Source: Kribbella antiqua
GTDB lineage: Bacteria > Actinomycetota > Actinomycetes > Propionibacteriales > Kribbellaceae
Assembly: GCF_004345665.1 (NCBI RefSeq)
Contig: NZ_SLWR01000005.1
Coordinates: 186,001-250,000, forward strand
DNA: 64,000 nt
Direction: 5' to 3'
In this document: one piece after another, positions 1-8,453 of the stretch
Position numbering within the stretch: position 1 is the stretch's first letter
Layout: each line of letters opens with the position of its first letter
Notes under the pieces: model-generated
What the model was told of the DNA's origin: nothing
Databases searched by the model: none
The model's input: only the letters and a program-made list of their open reading frames with translations
Made by a program: the position numbers and the translations under genes

Positions 1-645
1 GCCGGTTGGTTGCCGCCGACGACGACCGCCGAGCATGTTGGCTTTGGCACCGTGCTCGCGGCGAACGGAAAGCCCTTCAAAACCAGGGACGGCGGGACCA
101 TCAAGCTGGTTGCCCTGCTCGACGAGGCGGTCGCGCGGGCGGACTCGTTGCTGGAGGGCCGGGAAGGTATCGATCGGGGAGCGACTGCCCGGGCAGTCGG
201 GATCGGAGCGGTGAAGTACGCCGACCTGTCCAGCGACCGGGGCAACGACTACGTGTTCGACCTGGACCGGATGGTCTCGATGACCGGCAACACTGGCCCG
301 TACCTGCAGTACGCCCATGCGCGGTTGACGCGGCTGCTCACCAAGGCCGGCATGAGCGCCGGTGACGTGACCGTTTTGCAGGAGCCGGCCGAGGAGCGGC
401 TGGCGCTGATCCTGAGCGGCTTCGCGGATGTCGTCGTACAGGTGGCTGAGACGCTTCAGCCGCATCGGCTGTGCACGTATCTCTACGACGTGGCGACGGC
501 GTTGTCGGTGTTCTACGAGCAGTGCCCGGTGCTGACCAGCGAAGGCGAGACCAGGGCGAGCCGGATCGCACTCTGCACCGCGACGCGGAAGGTGTTGCAG
601 GATGGACTCGGCCTCCTTGGGATTGAGGCTCCAGACGCGATGTAG
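1..645 (+). CDS. argS: Arginyl-tRNA synthetase, C-terminal part (5' truncated by window edge)
   Basis: Cytoplasmic class I aminoacyl-tRNA synthetase that charges tRNA-Arg. Only the last 214 codons are present; the frame is open to the first base. The fragment begins in the end of the catalytic domain: the segment GFGTVLAANGKPFKTRDGG is the region that stands in for a canonical KMSKS loop in many ArgRS. It continues through NTGPYLQYAHAR, a hallmark of the junction to the DALR anticodon-binding domain, which fills the rest and ends at a TAG. The HIGH motif and N-terminal add-on domain must lie upstream of the window. An AGGAGG overlapping this stop serves the next gene, so the two are probably co-transcribed. 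Identification rests on family motifs and is confident. Confidence 0.93.
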   Translation, partial: AGWLPPTTTAEHVGFGTVLAANGKPFKTRDGGTIKLVALLDEAVARADSLLEGREGIDRGATARAVGIGAVKYADLSSDRGNDYVFDLDRMVSMTGNTGPYLQYAHARLTRLLTKAGMSAGDVTVLQEPAEERLALILSGFADVVVQVAETLQPHRLCTYLYDVATALSVFYEQCPVLTSEGETRASRIALCTATRKVLQDGLGLLGIEAPDAM

Positions 646-655
646 GAGGTTGCCG

Positions 656-1684
656 ATGTTGCCGTGGTCCGCGGAACTCGCCGGGCGGTTCGAGCAGACG
701 ACGTACGACAGCACCTTGCTGCGCGGGAATCCGCTCGGTGACCCGCACGAGCGTCCGGTGCTGGTCTACCTGCCACCGGGGTACGACGAGTCCGACCGCC
801 GCTACCCGACGATCTACGTCGCGATGGGGTACACCGGGCACCTCGGCATGTGGTTCAACCGGATGCCGTTCCGGCAGCCCTACCCGGAGTTGCTCGACGC
901 GTTGTTCCAGGAGGACGACGTACCGCCAGCAATCGTGGTGTTCGTCGACGCGTGGACCAGGGTCGGCGGCAGCCAGTACCTCGACTCCCCTGGCACTGGG
1001 CAGTACCACTCGTACCTGTGCGACGAGATCGTTCCCTGGGTCGACGCCCGCTATCGGACTCTCGCTGACCGCGACCACCGTGCGATCACTGGGAAGTCCA
1101 GCGGCGGCTATGCGGCGATGGTGACGCCGCTGTTGCGGCCGGACCTCTTTGGCGCTCTCGCGACCCACGCCGGCGACGCCTGCTTCGACCTGGCCTACCG
1201 GCCCGAGTTCCCCAACCTGGCACGGTTGCTGCGCTACAAGTACGACGGCAGCTACGACACCTTCTTCGAGTCCTTCCACAGCCGCGCCGGGCAGAACACT
1301 CACGAGGACCTGCAGCTGGTCGAGATCTACGGCTACTCCGCGGCGTACTCCGCTGAGCCAGACGGCACTGTCCTTCTTCCATACGACGACCTGGGCGTGG
1401 TCATCCCGGAGATCTGGGAACGCTGGCTGACCCGCGACCCGGTAGAGATGGTGCGCCAGCCGCAGTACGCCGATGCACTCCGCTCGATGCGGGCGGTGTG
1501 GATCGACGCCGGCAAGCAGGACGAGTACTACCTCGACCTGGGCGCCACTGCCTTCCACCGCGCCGCTCAAAAGGTCGGCGTGCCGGACGAGCGGCTGCAC
1601 TTCGAGTTGTTCGAGGGAAAGCACGGCGGCATCGAGTACCGGTACCCGCTCGCGGTCCGCTGGCTGGCTGAGCGGCTGCAGTAA
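656..1684 (+). CDS. Putative esterase (alpha/beta hydrolase, esterase D/Fes-like family)
   Basis: A 342-residue predicted alpha/beta hydrolase of the esterase family that includes enterochelin esterase and S-formylglutathione hydrolase-like enzymes. The family core VLVYLPPGY is near the N-terminus. The nucleophile elbow GKSSGG puts the serine near residue 148, and FEGKHGG near residue 325 supplies the likely catalytic histidine. No signal peptide or membrane segment is visible, so it should act in the cytoplasm. The ATG at 656 was chosen because a strong AGGAGG lies 7 bases upstream, right at the argS stop; an upstream in-frame ATG inside argS is a shadow. Substrate unknown. Confidence 0.82.
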   Translation: MLPWSAELAGRFEQTTYDSTLLRGNPLGDPHERPVLVYLPPGYDESDRRYPTIYVAMGYTGHLGMWFNRMPFRQPYPELLDALFQEDDVPPAIVVFVDAWTRVGGSQYLDSPGTGQYHSYLCDEIVPWVDARYRTLADRDHRAITGKSSGGYAAMVTPLLRPDLFGALATHAGDACFDLAYRPEFPNLARLLRYKYDGSYDTFFESFHSRAGQNTHEDLQLVEIYGYSAAYSAEPDGTVLLPYDDLGVVIPEIWERWLTRDPVEMVRQPQYADALRSMRAVWIDAGKQDEYYLDLGATAFHRAAQKVGVPDERLHFELFEGKHGGIEYRYPLAVRWLAERLQ

Positions 1685-1713
1685 TTCAGGTGTCCTGGCC
1701 CGCGGAAACGCCG

Positions 1714-1719
1714 TACCTT
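1714..1719 (+). promoter_or_regulatory. -10 box (TACCTT) of a probable leaderless promoter
   Basis: TACCTT ends 7 bases before the ATG at 1727 and there is no Shine-Dalgarno site. This is the arrangement expected for leaderless transcripts in actinomycetes. No clear -35 box. Confidence 0.45.
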
Positions 1720-1726
1720 CGAAGCC

Positions 1727-2695
1727 ATGAGTTGGCCGGAGGGGATTGAGGCGCGCCCGATCGACAAGGGTGACGCGGACGCGTGGGCGGAGTTGCTCGC
1801 CGCCAAGGAGGAGGTCGACCAGGAGGGCGAGAATTACAACGCTCAGGACCTGGTCGACGAGCTGGAGGACCCGCATCTCGACCCGGCGACGGACACCATT
1901 GGTCTGTGGGCCGACGGCCGGATGATCGCCTATGGGAAGCTGCACGCTTCCGACACGGTGATCGACCTCGACCGGGTCGGCACCGAAGGAACCGTTCACC
2001 CGGAGTGGCGCCGTCGCGGTATCGGTACGGCGCTGATGCCCTGGCTGATGAACCGGGCCGGCGAGTTGCACGCAGCCAAGCACCCGGAGGCGCCCGGTGA
2101 GGTCACCGGCAACCGGATCAGCACAAATGTCGGTGCGGAGCGGCTGTTCCAGAAGTTCGGTTTCGAGGAGCGCCGCTATTTCTTCGACATGAAGCGTCCG
2201 CTGGACCAGCCGGTGCCGACGGCCGCACTCGAGGGCGGCCTGCGCCTGGTGCCGTTCGACACGTCGATGGACGAGGCGTTGCGACTGACGCACAACGAGG
2301 TCTTCCTGGACCACTGGGGCTCCACCCCGAAGGACGCCGACAGTTGGAAGACATGGTTCACCGGGGCCCGGGCGTTCCGCGGTGGGATGTCGTACGTCGT
2401 CCTCGACGGCACCACGATCGCCGCGTACGTACTCGGCTACGAATGGGAGGCCGACACGGAAGTCACCGGGAGCCGGGACCTGTACATCGGCCAGGTCGGG
2501 ACTGTGAAGTCCTACCGCGGCCGCGGCCTGGCCCGGGTAACCCTGGCCAAGGTCCTCGCCAAGGCAGCCGAGGCGGGCTACCAGCGCGCCGGCCTCGGCG
2601 TCGACGCTGACAACCCGACCGGTGCCCTCGGCCTGTACGAGCGCCTCGGGTTCTCCGTCTCCTCCAAGTGGGTCAGCTACGGGCTGCCGCTCTGA
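1727..2695 (+). CDS. Tandem GNAT-domain acetyltransferase (mycothiol-synthase-like architecture)
   Basis: A 322-residue protein with two GNAT folds in a row. The first half carries an acetyl-CoA loop-like segment (HPEWRRRGIGTALMPWLM, about residues 86-103). The second has the better signature: VKSYRGRGLARVTLAKVLAKA near residues 262-282, followed by GLGVDADNPTGALGLYERLGF, the classic C-terminal GNAT segment. The duplicated layout resembles mycothiol synthase (MshD), but the resemblance is architectural and does not establish that activity; many actinomycete paralogues of this kind have unknown substrates. The start is the ATG 7 bases after a TANNNT box. A strong symmetric hairpin follows the stop. 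Confidence 0.8.
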   Translation: MSWPEGIEARPIDKGDADAWAELLAAKEEVDQEGENYNAQDLVDELEDPHLDPATDTIGLWADGRMIAYGKLHASDTVIDLDRVGTEGTVHPEWRRRGIGTALMPWLMNRAGELHAAKHPEAPGEVTGNRISTNVGAERLFQKFGFEERRYFFDMKRPLDQPVPTAALEGGLRLVPFDTSMDEALRLTHNEVFLDHWGSTPKDADSWKTWFTGARAFRGGMSYVVLDGTTIAAYVLGYEWEADTEVTGSRDLYIGQVGTVKSYRGRGLARVTLAKVLAKAAEAGYQRAGLGVDADNPTGALGLYERLGFSVSSKWVSYGLPL

Positions 2696-2699
2696 TGGG

Positions 2700-2732
2700 T
2701 CAGCGGTACGCCGATAATCGGCGTACCGCTGA
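2700..2732. terminator. Bidirectional terminator hairpin
   Basis: A 16-base arm (2700-2715) is perfectly complementary to 2717-2732 with a single base at the centre. It sits between the converging 3' ends of the tandem GNAT gene (stop 2695) and the MFS exporter (stop 2741). No long T tract, as is usual for high-GC actinomycete terminators. Confidence 0.75.
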
Positions 2733-2740
2733 ATCCGTCA

Positions 2741-4222
2741 TCAGATGTGTGAGTCGACCACCACGGGTTCAGGCGTCGGCTCGATCGGCTGCCGCCGGAA
2801 CCAGGTCCAGGGGCGGACGGTGAGGACGATCATCGTCAGGCTCAGGGCGGCGTAGACGAGTGAGCCGATGAAGGCCGCGTGCACGCCTTCGGTCAGTACG
2901 TCGTGCGGCGTGGTCGCGGTCGAGTTGCGGCTCGCCGTACCGAAGATGGTGACCAGGATGCCGAGGCCGAGTGCACCGCCGACCTGCTGGACCACGTTCA
3001 GCATGCCGGACGCGGCACCCGAGTCCTCCGGAGCGACACCGGAGATGGCCCGGCCGACCAGCGGGATGAAGATCATCCCTGCGCCCAGACCGAACAGCAG
3101 CATCGGCCCGACCACGTCGTGCAGATACGTGCTCTGGGCGTCCAGCTGGGTCAGCCACACCGTGCCCAGTGTCACCAGCACGGAGCCGGTGACCAGCAGT
3201 TTGCCGCCGTCGATCCGGGCCACTAGCTTCGGCACGATCCGGGACGCGGCGAACAGCAGACCGGTCAGCGGCAGGAAGGACACGCCGGCCGCCAGCGGGC
3301 TGAGCTCGAGCACACCCTGCAGGTACTGCGTGAGGAAGAAGAACATCCCGAACATCGTCCCGACCACCAGCAGCATGGTCACGTACGACGCCGAGCGCTG
3401 AGCCGAGCGGAACAGCCGCAGCGGAACGATCGGGTGGCTCACCCGGCGCTCGATCAGGACGAACGACACCAGCAGCACCACACCCACCGCGAAGGCGGCG
3501 AGCACCTCGGCCGACGACCACCCGACCTCCGCGACCCGGATGAAGCCGTAGACGAGCGAGGTGATGCCGAGCGTCGAGGTGAGCGCGCCGGCCACGTCGA
3601 ACCGGCCGGTCTCCGGCTCGGTCTCGGTCAGCACCCGCCGGGCCGCGATGACCAGGCCGATACCGATCGGCACGTTGATGAACAGGCCCCAGCGCCAGGA
3701 CGCCCAGTCCGTCATCATGCCTCCGAGGACCAGGCCGACGCTGCCGCCGCCGGACGACACCAGGCTGTAGTAGCCGAGTGCCTTCATCCGCTCGGGGCCT
3801 TCGCGATAGGTGAGCATGAGCAGGGTCAGAGCGGCCGGCGCGGCGATGGCGCCGCCGATGCCCTGCAGCACGCGGGCGGCGAGCAGCAGTTCCGCGTTCG
3901 GCGCGAGACCGCCGAGCAGTGAGGCGAGCGTGAAGACGCTGACTCCGGTGACGAATACCCGGCGGCGACCGAGCAGGTCACCGGCGCGGGCGCCGAGCAG
4001 GAGCAGACCACCGAACGCGAGCGCGTAGGCGTTCTGCACCCAGGACAGACTGGACGGGCTGAAGTCGAGGGCCTCCCGGATCTTCGGCATCGCGATGTTC
4101 ACCACGGTGGCGTCCAGGATCACCATCAGCTGGGTGATCAGGATGACTGCGAGAACTACCCCCGGCCGCCGCGCGGGCGTGCCGGATCCGGCGCCGGCCG
4201 GGCCTGAGGATGTTGCCGACAT
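2741..4222 (-). CDS. DHA2-family (EmrB/QacA) multidrug efflux MFS transporter
   Basis: A 493-residue inner-membrane drug:proton antiporter of the 14-helix DHA2 class. Seen in the protein: helix 1 with LITQLMVILDATVVNIAMPKI (family motif D1, LDxTVVNVALP), motif A-like GARAGDLLGRRRVF after helix 2, and an even distribution of hydrophobic segments to the C-terminus. The ATG at 4222 has an AGGGAGC Shine-Dalgarno 5-6 bases upstream; a longer frame to 4384 runs through the operator and lacks membrane-protein character. It is divergent from a TetR-type gene with a large palindrome between them, the standard layout for drug-inducible export. Substrate not predictable. Confidence 0.9.
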   Translation of the reverse strand: MSATSSGPAGAGSGTPARRPGVVLAVILITQLMVILDATVVNIAMPKIREALDFSPSSLSWVQNAYALAFGGLLLLGARAGDLLGRRRVFVTGVSVFTLASLLGGLAPNAELLLAARVLQGIGGAIAAPAALTLLMLTYREGPERMKALGYYSLVSSGGGSVGLVLGGMMTDWASWRWGLFINVPIGIGLVIAARRVLTETEPETGRFDVAGALTSTLGITSLVYGFIRVAEVGWSSAEVLAAFAVGVVLLVSFVLIERRVSHPIVPLRLFRSAQRSASYVTMLLVVGTMFGMFFFLTQYLQGVLELSPLAAGVSFLPLTGLLFAASRIVPKLVARIDGGKLLVTGSVLVTLGTVWLTQLDAQSTYLHDVVGPMLLFGLGAGMIFIPLVGRAISGVAPEDSGAASGMLNVVQQVGGALGLGILVTIFGTASRNSTATTPHDVLTEGVHAAFIGSLVYAALSLTMIVLTVRPWTWFRRQPIEPTPEPVVVDSHI

Positions 4223-4261
4223 ATTGCTCCCTACCCCGAAGGGGCTACAGTTGTGATGAAG

Positions 4262-4308
4262 AAAGCGGAGCGCTCCTCCGGATACGATACGGAGGCACCC
4301 TCCGCTTT
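4262..4308. promoter_or_regulatory. Nested palindromic operator, probable TetR-type regulator site
   Basis: Two inverted repeats share the same centre (4285). The outer arms AAAGCGGAG/CTCCGCTTT are at 4262-4270 and 4300-4308; the inner arms CCTCCG/CGGAGG are at 4275-4280 and 4290-4295 and frame a GATACGATA core. The site lies in the 149 bp between the divergent exporter and TetR genes, so one site could repress both. The 47 bp span is long for one dimer and could hold two. Confidence 0.7.
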
Positions 4309-4371
4309 GCAAGCGATTTTCGAGGACGACTTTGTGCGGACCGATCGTCACGTTCGGTGAAGGAGGCCGAT

Positions 4372-4950
4372 TTGGGTTCGACACCGCTGCCGACCAGGCG
4401 GCCGACCCGCGCGGATGCGGCGCGCAACTACGACCTGCTGGTCACGGCCGCGCGCGAGGCGTTCGCCGAGCACGGCACCGACACCTCCCTCGAGGAGATC
4501 GCCCGCCGCGCCGGCGTCGGCATCGGCACGCTGTACCGGCGCTTCCCGAACCGGGTCGCCCTGCTCGAAGCCGTCTACGTGGACGAGATCCAGGGCGTCT
4601 GCGACCGCGCCTACGGCTTCGCCGACCAGCTCGAGCCCTTCGACGCGCTGGCCGCCTGGCTGCGCAGCTTCGTCGGGTACGGCGTTTCCAAGAAGACGCT
4701 GGCGGTCGAACTGACGGAGGCCCTGGGCAAGGAGTCGCCGTTCTTCCGGGCCTGCAAGGTGAACGTCCAGGAGGCCGGTGAGCTGCTGCTGACGAAGGCG
4801 AAGGCGGCCGGCGACGTCCGCCCCGAAATCGACTTGCCGGACCTGATGCGATTGGTCGGCGGCATCACCATGGGCCGGGACATGGAGCCCGAGACGGCCA
4901 ACCGCCTGCTCGACATCGTTTTGTGCGGTCTCCGGCCAGTTAAGTCCTGA
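4372..4950 (+). CDS. TetR/AcrR-family transcriptional regulator
   Basis: A 192-residue repressor-type protein. The N-terminal helix-turn-helix is clear: LLVTAAREAFAEHGTDTSLEEIARRAGVGIGTLYRRFPNR, about residues 19-58, with the TLYRRF recognition helix. The C-terminal part is the variable ligand/dimer domain. The TTG at 4372 was chosen because AAGGAGG ends 5 bases before it; an in-frame GTG at 4357 is within/upstream of that site. Divergent from the DHA2 exporter and the shared palindrome, it most likely represses the exporter and itself until a drug binds. Its stop overlaps the converging DUF2786 gene by 11 bases. Confidence 0.88.
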   Translation: MGSTPLPTRRPTRADAARNYDLLVTAAREAFAEHGTDTSLEEIARRAGVGIGTLYRRFPNRVALLEAVYVDEIQGVCDRAYGFADQLEPFDALAAWLRSFVGYGVSKKTLAVELTEALGKESPFFRACKVNVQEAGELLLTKAKAAGDVRPEIDLPDLMRLVGGITMGRDMEPETANRLLDIVLCGLRPVKS

Positions 4951-6133
4951 TACCGCGCCGCGCGTCGAGCTGCGCCTGATCGGCGGCGGTCAGCCCGGCT
5001 TCCCAGCCGGCTCCGTTGGTGATCCTGGTCCGCCGGGTCGTCGTATTCGGGAAGAGCTGGGTGAACAAAGCGTCCACCTGCTCCTCCCGCTTGATCAGCA
5101 CCGGGAGCAGTCGGTCTTCTGGTACGGCGGCCTCCGCAGCCGCAGTGGTCGCCTGCAATCTCTCCCCGATCCGCTGCGCATAGGCCATCAGGAAGGACTG
5201 CCGGAACGACCGGGTCCGCGACTCACCGCGCCGGCCAATATGCTTGCCTGCGGCAAGCATTGCCCGATTCGCCTGCACCAGCAGGGAAGTACTGAGGATC
5301 TCGGTGAGCTGAAGATCGAGCTCGGCACCGACGACGGTGACGACGGCCAGCTGATCGATCACCACCGTGCGGCACCGGTTCGCCGACGCGACCGCACCGA
5401 CAAGCTGTGCCTTGGCCGAGACGTACGGCGTATCGACCCACAACCGCCGCGCCGCGGAGTCGTCCGGAATCTCGGGGCCTGCCTCGACAAGTGCCTGGTC
5501 GAGCGAGAACTTCGCCATCAACTCCTGCGCCTTGCCCGACAAAGCTTCGGCCTCCTCCGGAAACTCCGTCGCCTCCGCCTTCGCCAAGAGTGCCCGGATC
5601 CGCGCCAGCATCTTGGCGTCCGCGCGTACGACAGGGCCTCGGCCTCGTACCGCCGTACCGGGCAGGGGATAGATGCGGGCCAGGATCGGCAGGGATTGGA
5701 GGAAGCCCGCGAGCAAGAGGGCGTGATGGAGGGCCAGGTAGCGGCCGACGCGAGCCGCGGCTGCCCACTGGGTCAGACTCAGCTCGTCGAACGAACCGAT
5801 GCCCAGGTCGGTGAGCTGGTCGAGCCAGCGTGGGTCGATGGTCGCGGGCTGGTAGGCCTGGTGTTCTGAGGAGATCGCTGCCAGTAGCAGCGGCTCGACG
5901 CCTGCCTCCAGCTGACGGCGGCCGTGCTGCACGACATCGGCAGGCGCCCAGCCGCGCTCCCAGGCCGCACGGACAAGCGCGGTCAGAAACCCTTGCAGGC
6001 AACGATCCACCTGCGCTTGGTCGCGTTCGTCGTACGCACCCAGGCGGGCCAGCTGCAGGTCAGCCTGATCGGCGCTGACGGCAACCAACTGCGCGGCAAC
6101 CGGCAGCAGGCGGAGGATTTCCTCGTCACTCAT
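4940..6133 (-). CDS. DUF2786-domain protein of unknown function
   Basis: A 397-residue, mostly helical, soluble protein. The recognisable DUF2786 segment is near the middle: MLARIRALLAKAEATEFPEEAEAL followed by GKAQELMAKFSLDQAL. DUF2786 proteins are widespread in actinomycetes and their function is not known; a link to DNA or to metallopeptidase-like domains has been suggested but nothing here confirms it. No signal peptide, membrane helix or metal motif was seen. The start is uncertain: ATG 6133 is given, but an in-frame GTG at 6166 would add 11 residues, and neither has a convincing ribosome site. Its 3' end overlaps the converging TetR gene. Confidence 0.72.
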   Translation of the reverse strand: MSDEEILRLLPVAAQLVAVSADQADLQLARLGAYDERDQAQVDRCLQGFLTALVRAAWERGWAPADVVQHGRRQLEAGVEPLLLAAISSEHQAYQPATIDPRWLDQLTDLGIGSFDELSLTQWAAAARVGRYLALHHALLLAGFLQSLPILARIYPLPGTAVRGRGPVVRADAKMLARIRALLAKAEATEFPEEAEALSGKAQELMAKFSLDQALVEAGPEIPDDSAARRLWVDTPYVSAKAQLVGAVASANRCRTVVIDQLAVVTVVGAELDLQLTEILSTSLLVQANRAMLAAGKHIGRRGESRTRSFRQSFLMAYAQRIGERLQATTAAAEAAVPEDRLLPVLIKREEQVDALFTQLFPNTTTRRTRITNGAGWEAGLTAADQAQLDARRGIRT

Positions 6134-6313
6134 GCGGTCGAGTCTGACACTCAACGAAGTTGTCACTCAAACGCGATGCGGAGCCCTTGTGGAAAACCTG
6201 GCCTTTCTGAACCCTGGCTGAAGACAGCGCGCGAAGATCTGCCCTAAAGGACGCTGTCCACAGGGGGTCAGGCACCTAGCTTGACGGCAACACATCGGGG
6301 AGGGGTACATCAG

Positions 6314-7702
6314 ATGACTCAGCTTGCGGAAGCTGGATTCGAAGACCTGCGTACGGCCCTGGCAGGCGCCGTACTGGCACCAGGCGAGGACGGGTACGAC
6401 GACGCGCGGCGACTCTGGAACTCGCAGCATGACCGTCGGCCGGCCGTGATCGCTCAAGCACAGACCGCCGAGCACGTCGCGGCCGCGGTCCGGTTCGCGG
6501 TGGCGAACGGGCTCGAGATCGCCGTCCGGGGTGGTGCGCACAGCATGTCCGGCCAGTCGTCGGTGGACGACGGCATGATGATCGACCTCAGCCGGATGAA
6601 CCAGGTGACGGTCGATCCGGAGGCGCGTCTCGCTCGGGTCGGCGGTGGCAGCCTCCTGCGTGACCTGGACGCGGCGACGCAGGAGTACGGACTCGCCGCG
6701 CCGGCCGGCATGGTCGGGCACACCGGTGTCGCCGGGCTCACGCTCGGCGGTGGAATGGGCTGGCTGACCCGGAAGCACGGGCTCAGCATCGACAACCTGG
6801 TATCGGTCCAGATCGTCACCGCCGACGGTCAGATCCGGCGCGCGGCAGAGGACGAGAACGCCGACCTGTTCTGGGCGGTCCGAGGTGGCGGCGGCAACTT
6901 CGGCGTGGTGACCGAGTTCGAGTTCCGGCTGCACGAGGTCGGGCCGATGGTCAACTACGGTCTGCTGTTCTGGGGCCTGGACCAGGGCGCCGACATGCTG
7001 CGGATGACCCGCGAGCTGGCCCCGGCGCTGCCGCGGGAGATCACCGTGGTGCCCGCGTGCCTGAACGCACCGCCGGCGCCGTTCGTGCCGGAGCAGTACC
7101 ACTTCCAGCCTGGCTACGGACTGGTGGTCGTCGGGTTCGGCCCGCCGGAGGAGCACGAGCAGACACTGGAGCAGATCCGCACGGAGCTGCCGCCACTGTT
7201 CGAGTTCGCCACCCCGATGCCGTTCACCGCGCTCCAGCAGACGCTGGACGAGGCGAACGACTGGGGGCGGTGGAACTACGAGAAGGGCTGCTACCTCGAG
7301 GACCTGACCGACGACGCGATCGAAGTCATCACCGAGCACGTGCCGAGGAAGAACTCGCCGCTGTCAGCGGTGTTGTTGTACCCGCTCAACGAGGCGTATT
7401 CGGAGGTCGACGACGACGCCACCGCGTTCGGCGGGCAGCGCACCGATCGGTACGCGATGTTCGCCATCGCGGTCAGTCCGGTGCCGGAACTGCACGAAGC
7501 AGAGACGGCCTGGGTCCGGGCGTTCTGGGACGCGTTACAGCCCCACTCGATGGGAATCGGCAGCTACGTCAACGGAATGGCCGAGTCCGACGAGAGCCGG
7601 CTGCGGGCGACGTACGGCGACAAGTACGACCGGCTGGTCGAGATCAAGCGCACGTACGACCCGGACAACGTGTTCCACCGGAACGCGAACATCAAGCCGT
7701 AA
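6314..7702 (+). CDS. FAD-linked oxidoreductase, berberine-bridge-enzyme type
   Basis: A 462-residue flavoenzyme of the PCMH/BBE class. The N-terminal FAD domain has the motif RGGAHSMSGQS, near residues 74-84, whose histidine is the usual site of covalent 8-alpha attachment to FAD. GVAGLTLGGGMGWLTRKHGL follows near residues 138-157. The cysteine that gives a second (6-S) flavin bond in bicovalent members is absent from that segment, so single covalent attachment is inferred. The protein ends with the BBE domain signature YGDKYDRLVEIKRTYDPDNVF. Such enzymes oxidise sugars, alcohols or specialised metabolites; the substrate cannot be told. The ATG at 6314 has GGGGAGGGG upstream; no signal peptide. 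Confidence 0.88.
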   Translation: MTQLAEAGFEDLRTALAGAVLAPGEDGYDDARRLWNSQHDRRPAVIAQAQTAEHVAAAVRFAVANGLEIAVRGGAHSMSGQSSVDDGMMIDLSRMNQVTVDPEARLARVGGGSLLRDLDAATQEYGLAAPAGMVGHTGVAGLTLGGGMGWLTRKHGLSIDNLVSVQIVTADGQIRRAAEDENADLFWAVRGGGGNFGVVTEFEFRLHEVGPMVNYGLLFWGLDQGADMLRMTRELAPALPREITVVPACLNAPPAPFVPEQYHFQPGYGLVVVGFGPPEEHEQTLEQIRTELPPLFEFATPMPFTALQQTLDEANDWGRWNYEKGCYLEDLTDDAIEVITEHVPRKNSPLSAVLLYPLNEAYSEVDDDATAFGGQRTDRYAMFAIAVSPVPELHEAETAWVRAFWDALQPHSMGIGSYVNGMAESDESRLRATYGDKYDRLVEIKRTYDPDNVFHRNANIKP

Positions 7703-7706
7703 GCCT

Positions 7707-8453
7707 TCAGATCGAGGCGGCGCCGTCCACGACCAGCACCTGACCGTTGATGTTGGTGTTGTCCAGCAGCAGCATCCGGACCACCGGGACGACCTCGTCC
7801 GGCTCGGTCAGGTGACCGGTCGGGGTACGGCGCACGATCTGGTCCAGCTGGGTCTGGCCGAGCACGGCCGACATCTCCGAGGCGAAGAAGCCGGGTGCGA
7901 CCGAGTTGGCGAGCACCCGGCCGCCGAGCTCGCGGGCGAGTGAACGGGTCGCCGAGTCCATCCCGCCCTTGGTCGCGGAGTAGGCGACCAGGCCCGGGTA
8001 GCCGCGCTGCGCGCAAATCGAGGTGACGTTGACGATCCGGCCCTTCAGGCCCTTCGCGAGCATCCGGCGAAGGACGAACCGGGTCAGCACCAGCGGCGAG
8101 GTCAGGTTGGTCTGGATGATCGCGGCCACCTGGTCCGCCGAGGTGTGGACGTGCAGCGAGTCCTGCCCGACGGCGGCGTTGTTGACCAGACCGTCGATCG
8201 GGCCGAGCTTCGCCTCGACCTCCTTGACGAAGTCCTGGCCGGCCTTGGGGTCGTTGATGTCGACCGAGCCGTAGTGCAGGTGCTCCGGGTACTTCTCGCC
8301 GAGCGCGGTCAGCTCAGGCGTGACGGTCCGGGCGAAGGCGGCGACCTTGAGGCCGGACGCGAGCAGGTCGGTGACGATCGCGAGGCCGAGGCCGCGGGAG
8401 CCACCCGACACGAGCACGACCGACGCGGGCGGGACGACGGTGGAGTCAGACAT
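7707..8453 (-). CDS. Short-chain dehydrogenase/reductase (FabG-like)
   Basis: A 248-residue classical SDR. It has the NAD(P)-binding GGSRGLGLAI motif near residue 17, the NNAAVG structural motif, and the catalytic YSATKGG (Tyr/Lys) preceded by the conserved Ser in VTSICAQRGYPG. It ends with the usual NGQVLVVDGA segment. It is the last gene of a three-gene operon (acyl carrier protein, adenylate-forming ligase, SDR) and overlaps the ligase by 8 bases. In that setting reduction of a carrier-bound beta-keto acyl group is the simplest proposal, but FabG-like enzymes also act on free or sugar substrates. It converges with the flavoenzyme gene with only 4 bases between stops. Confidence 0.87.
   Translation of the reverse strand: MSDSTVVPPASVVLVSGGSRGLGLAIVTDLLASGLKVAAFARTVTPELTALGEKYPEHLHYGSVDINDPKAGQDFVKEVEAKLGPIDGLVNNAAVGQDSLHVHTSADQVAAIIQTNLTSPLVLTRFVLRRMLAKGLKGRIVNVTSICAQRGYPGLVAYSATKGGMDSATRSLARELGGRVLANSVAPGFFASEMSAVLGQTQLDQIVRRTPTGHLTEPDEVVPVVRMLLLDNTNINGQVLVVDGAASI

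Noticed and set aside
338..2314. A long minus-strand open frame (about 658 codons) opposite the esterase and GNAT genes.
   Set aside because: Its residues are Arg/Val/His/Gln-rich with no motif, while the opposite strand has clear family motifs and ribosome sites; it is a high-GC shadow frame.
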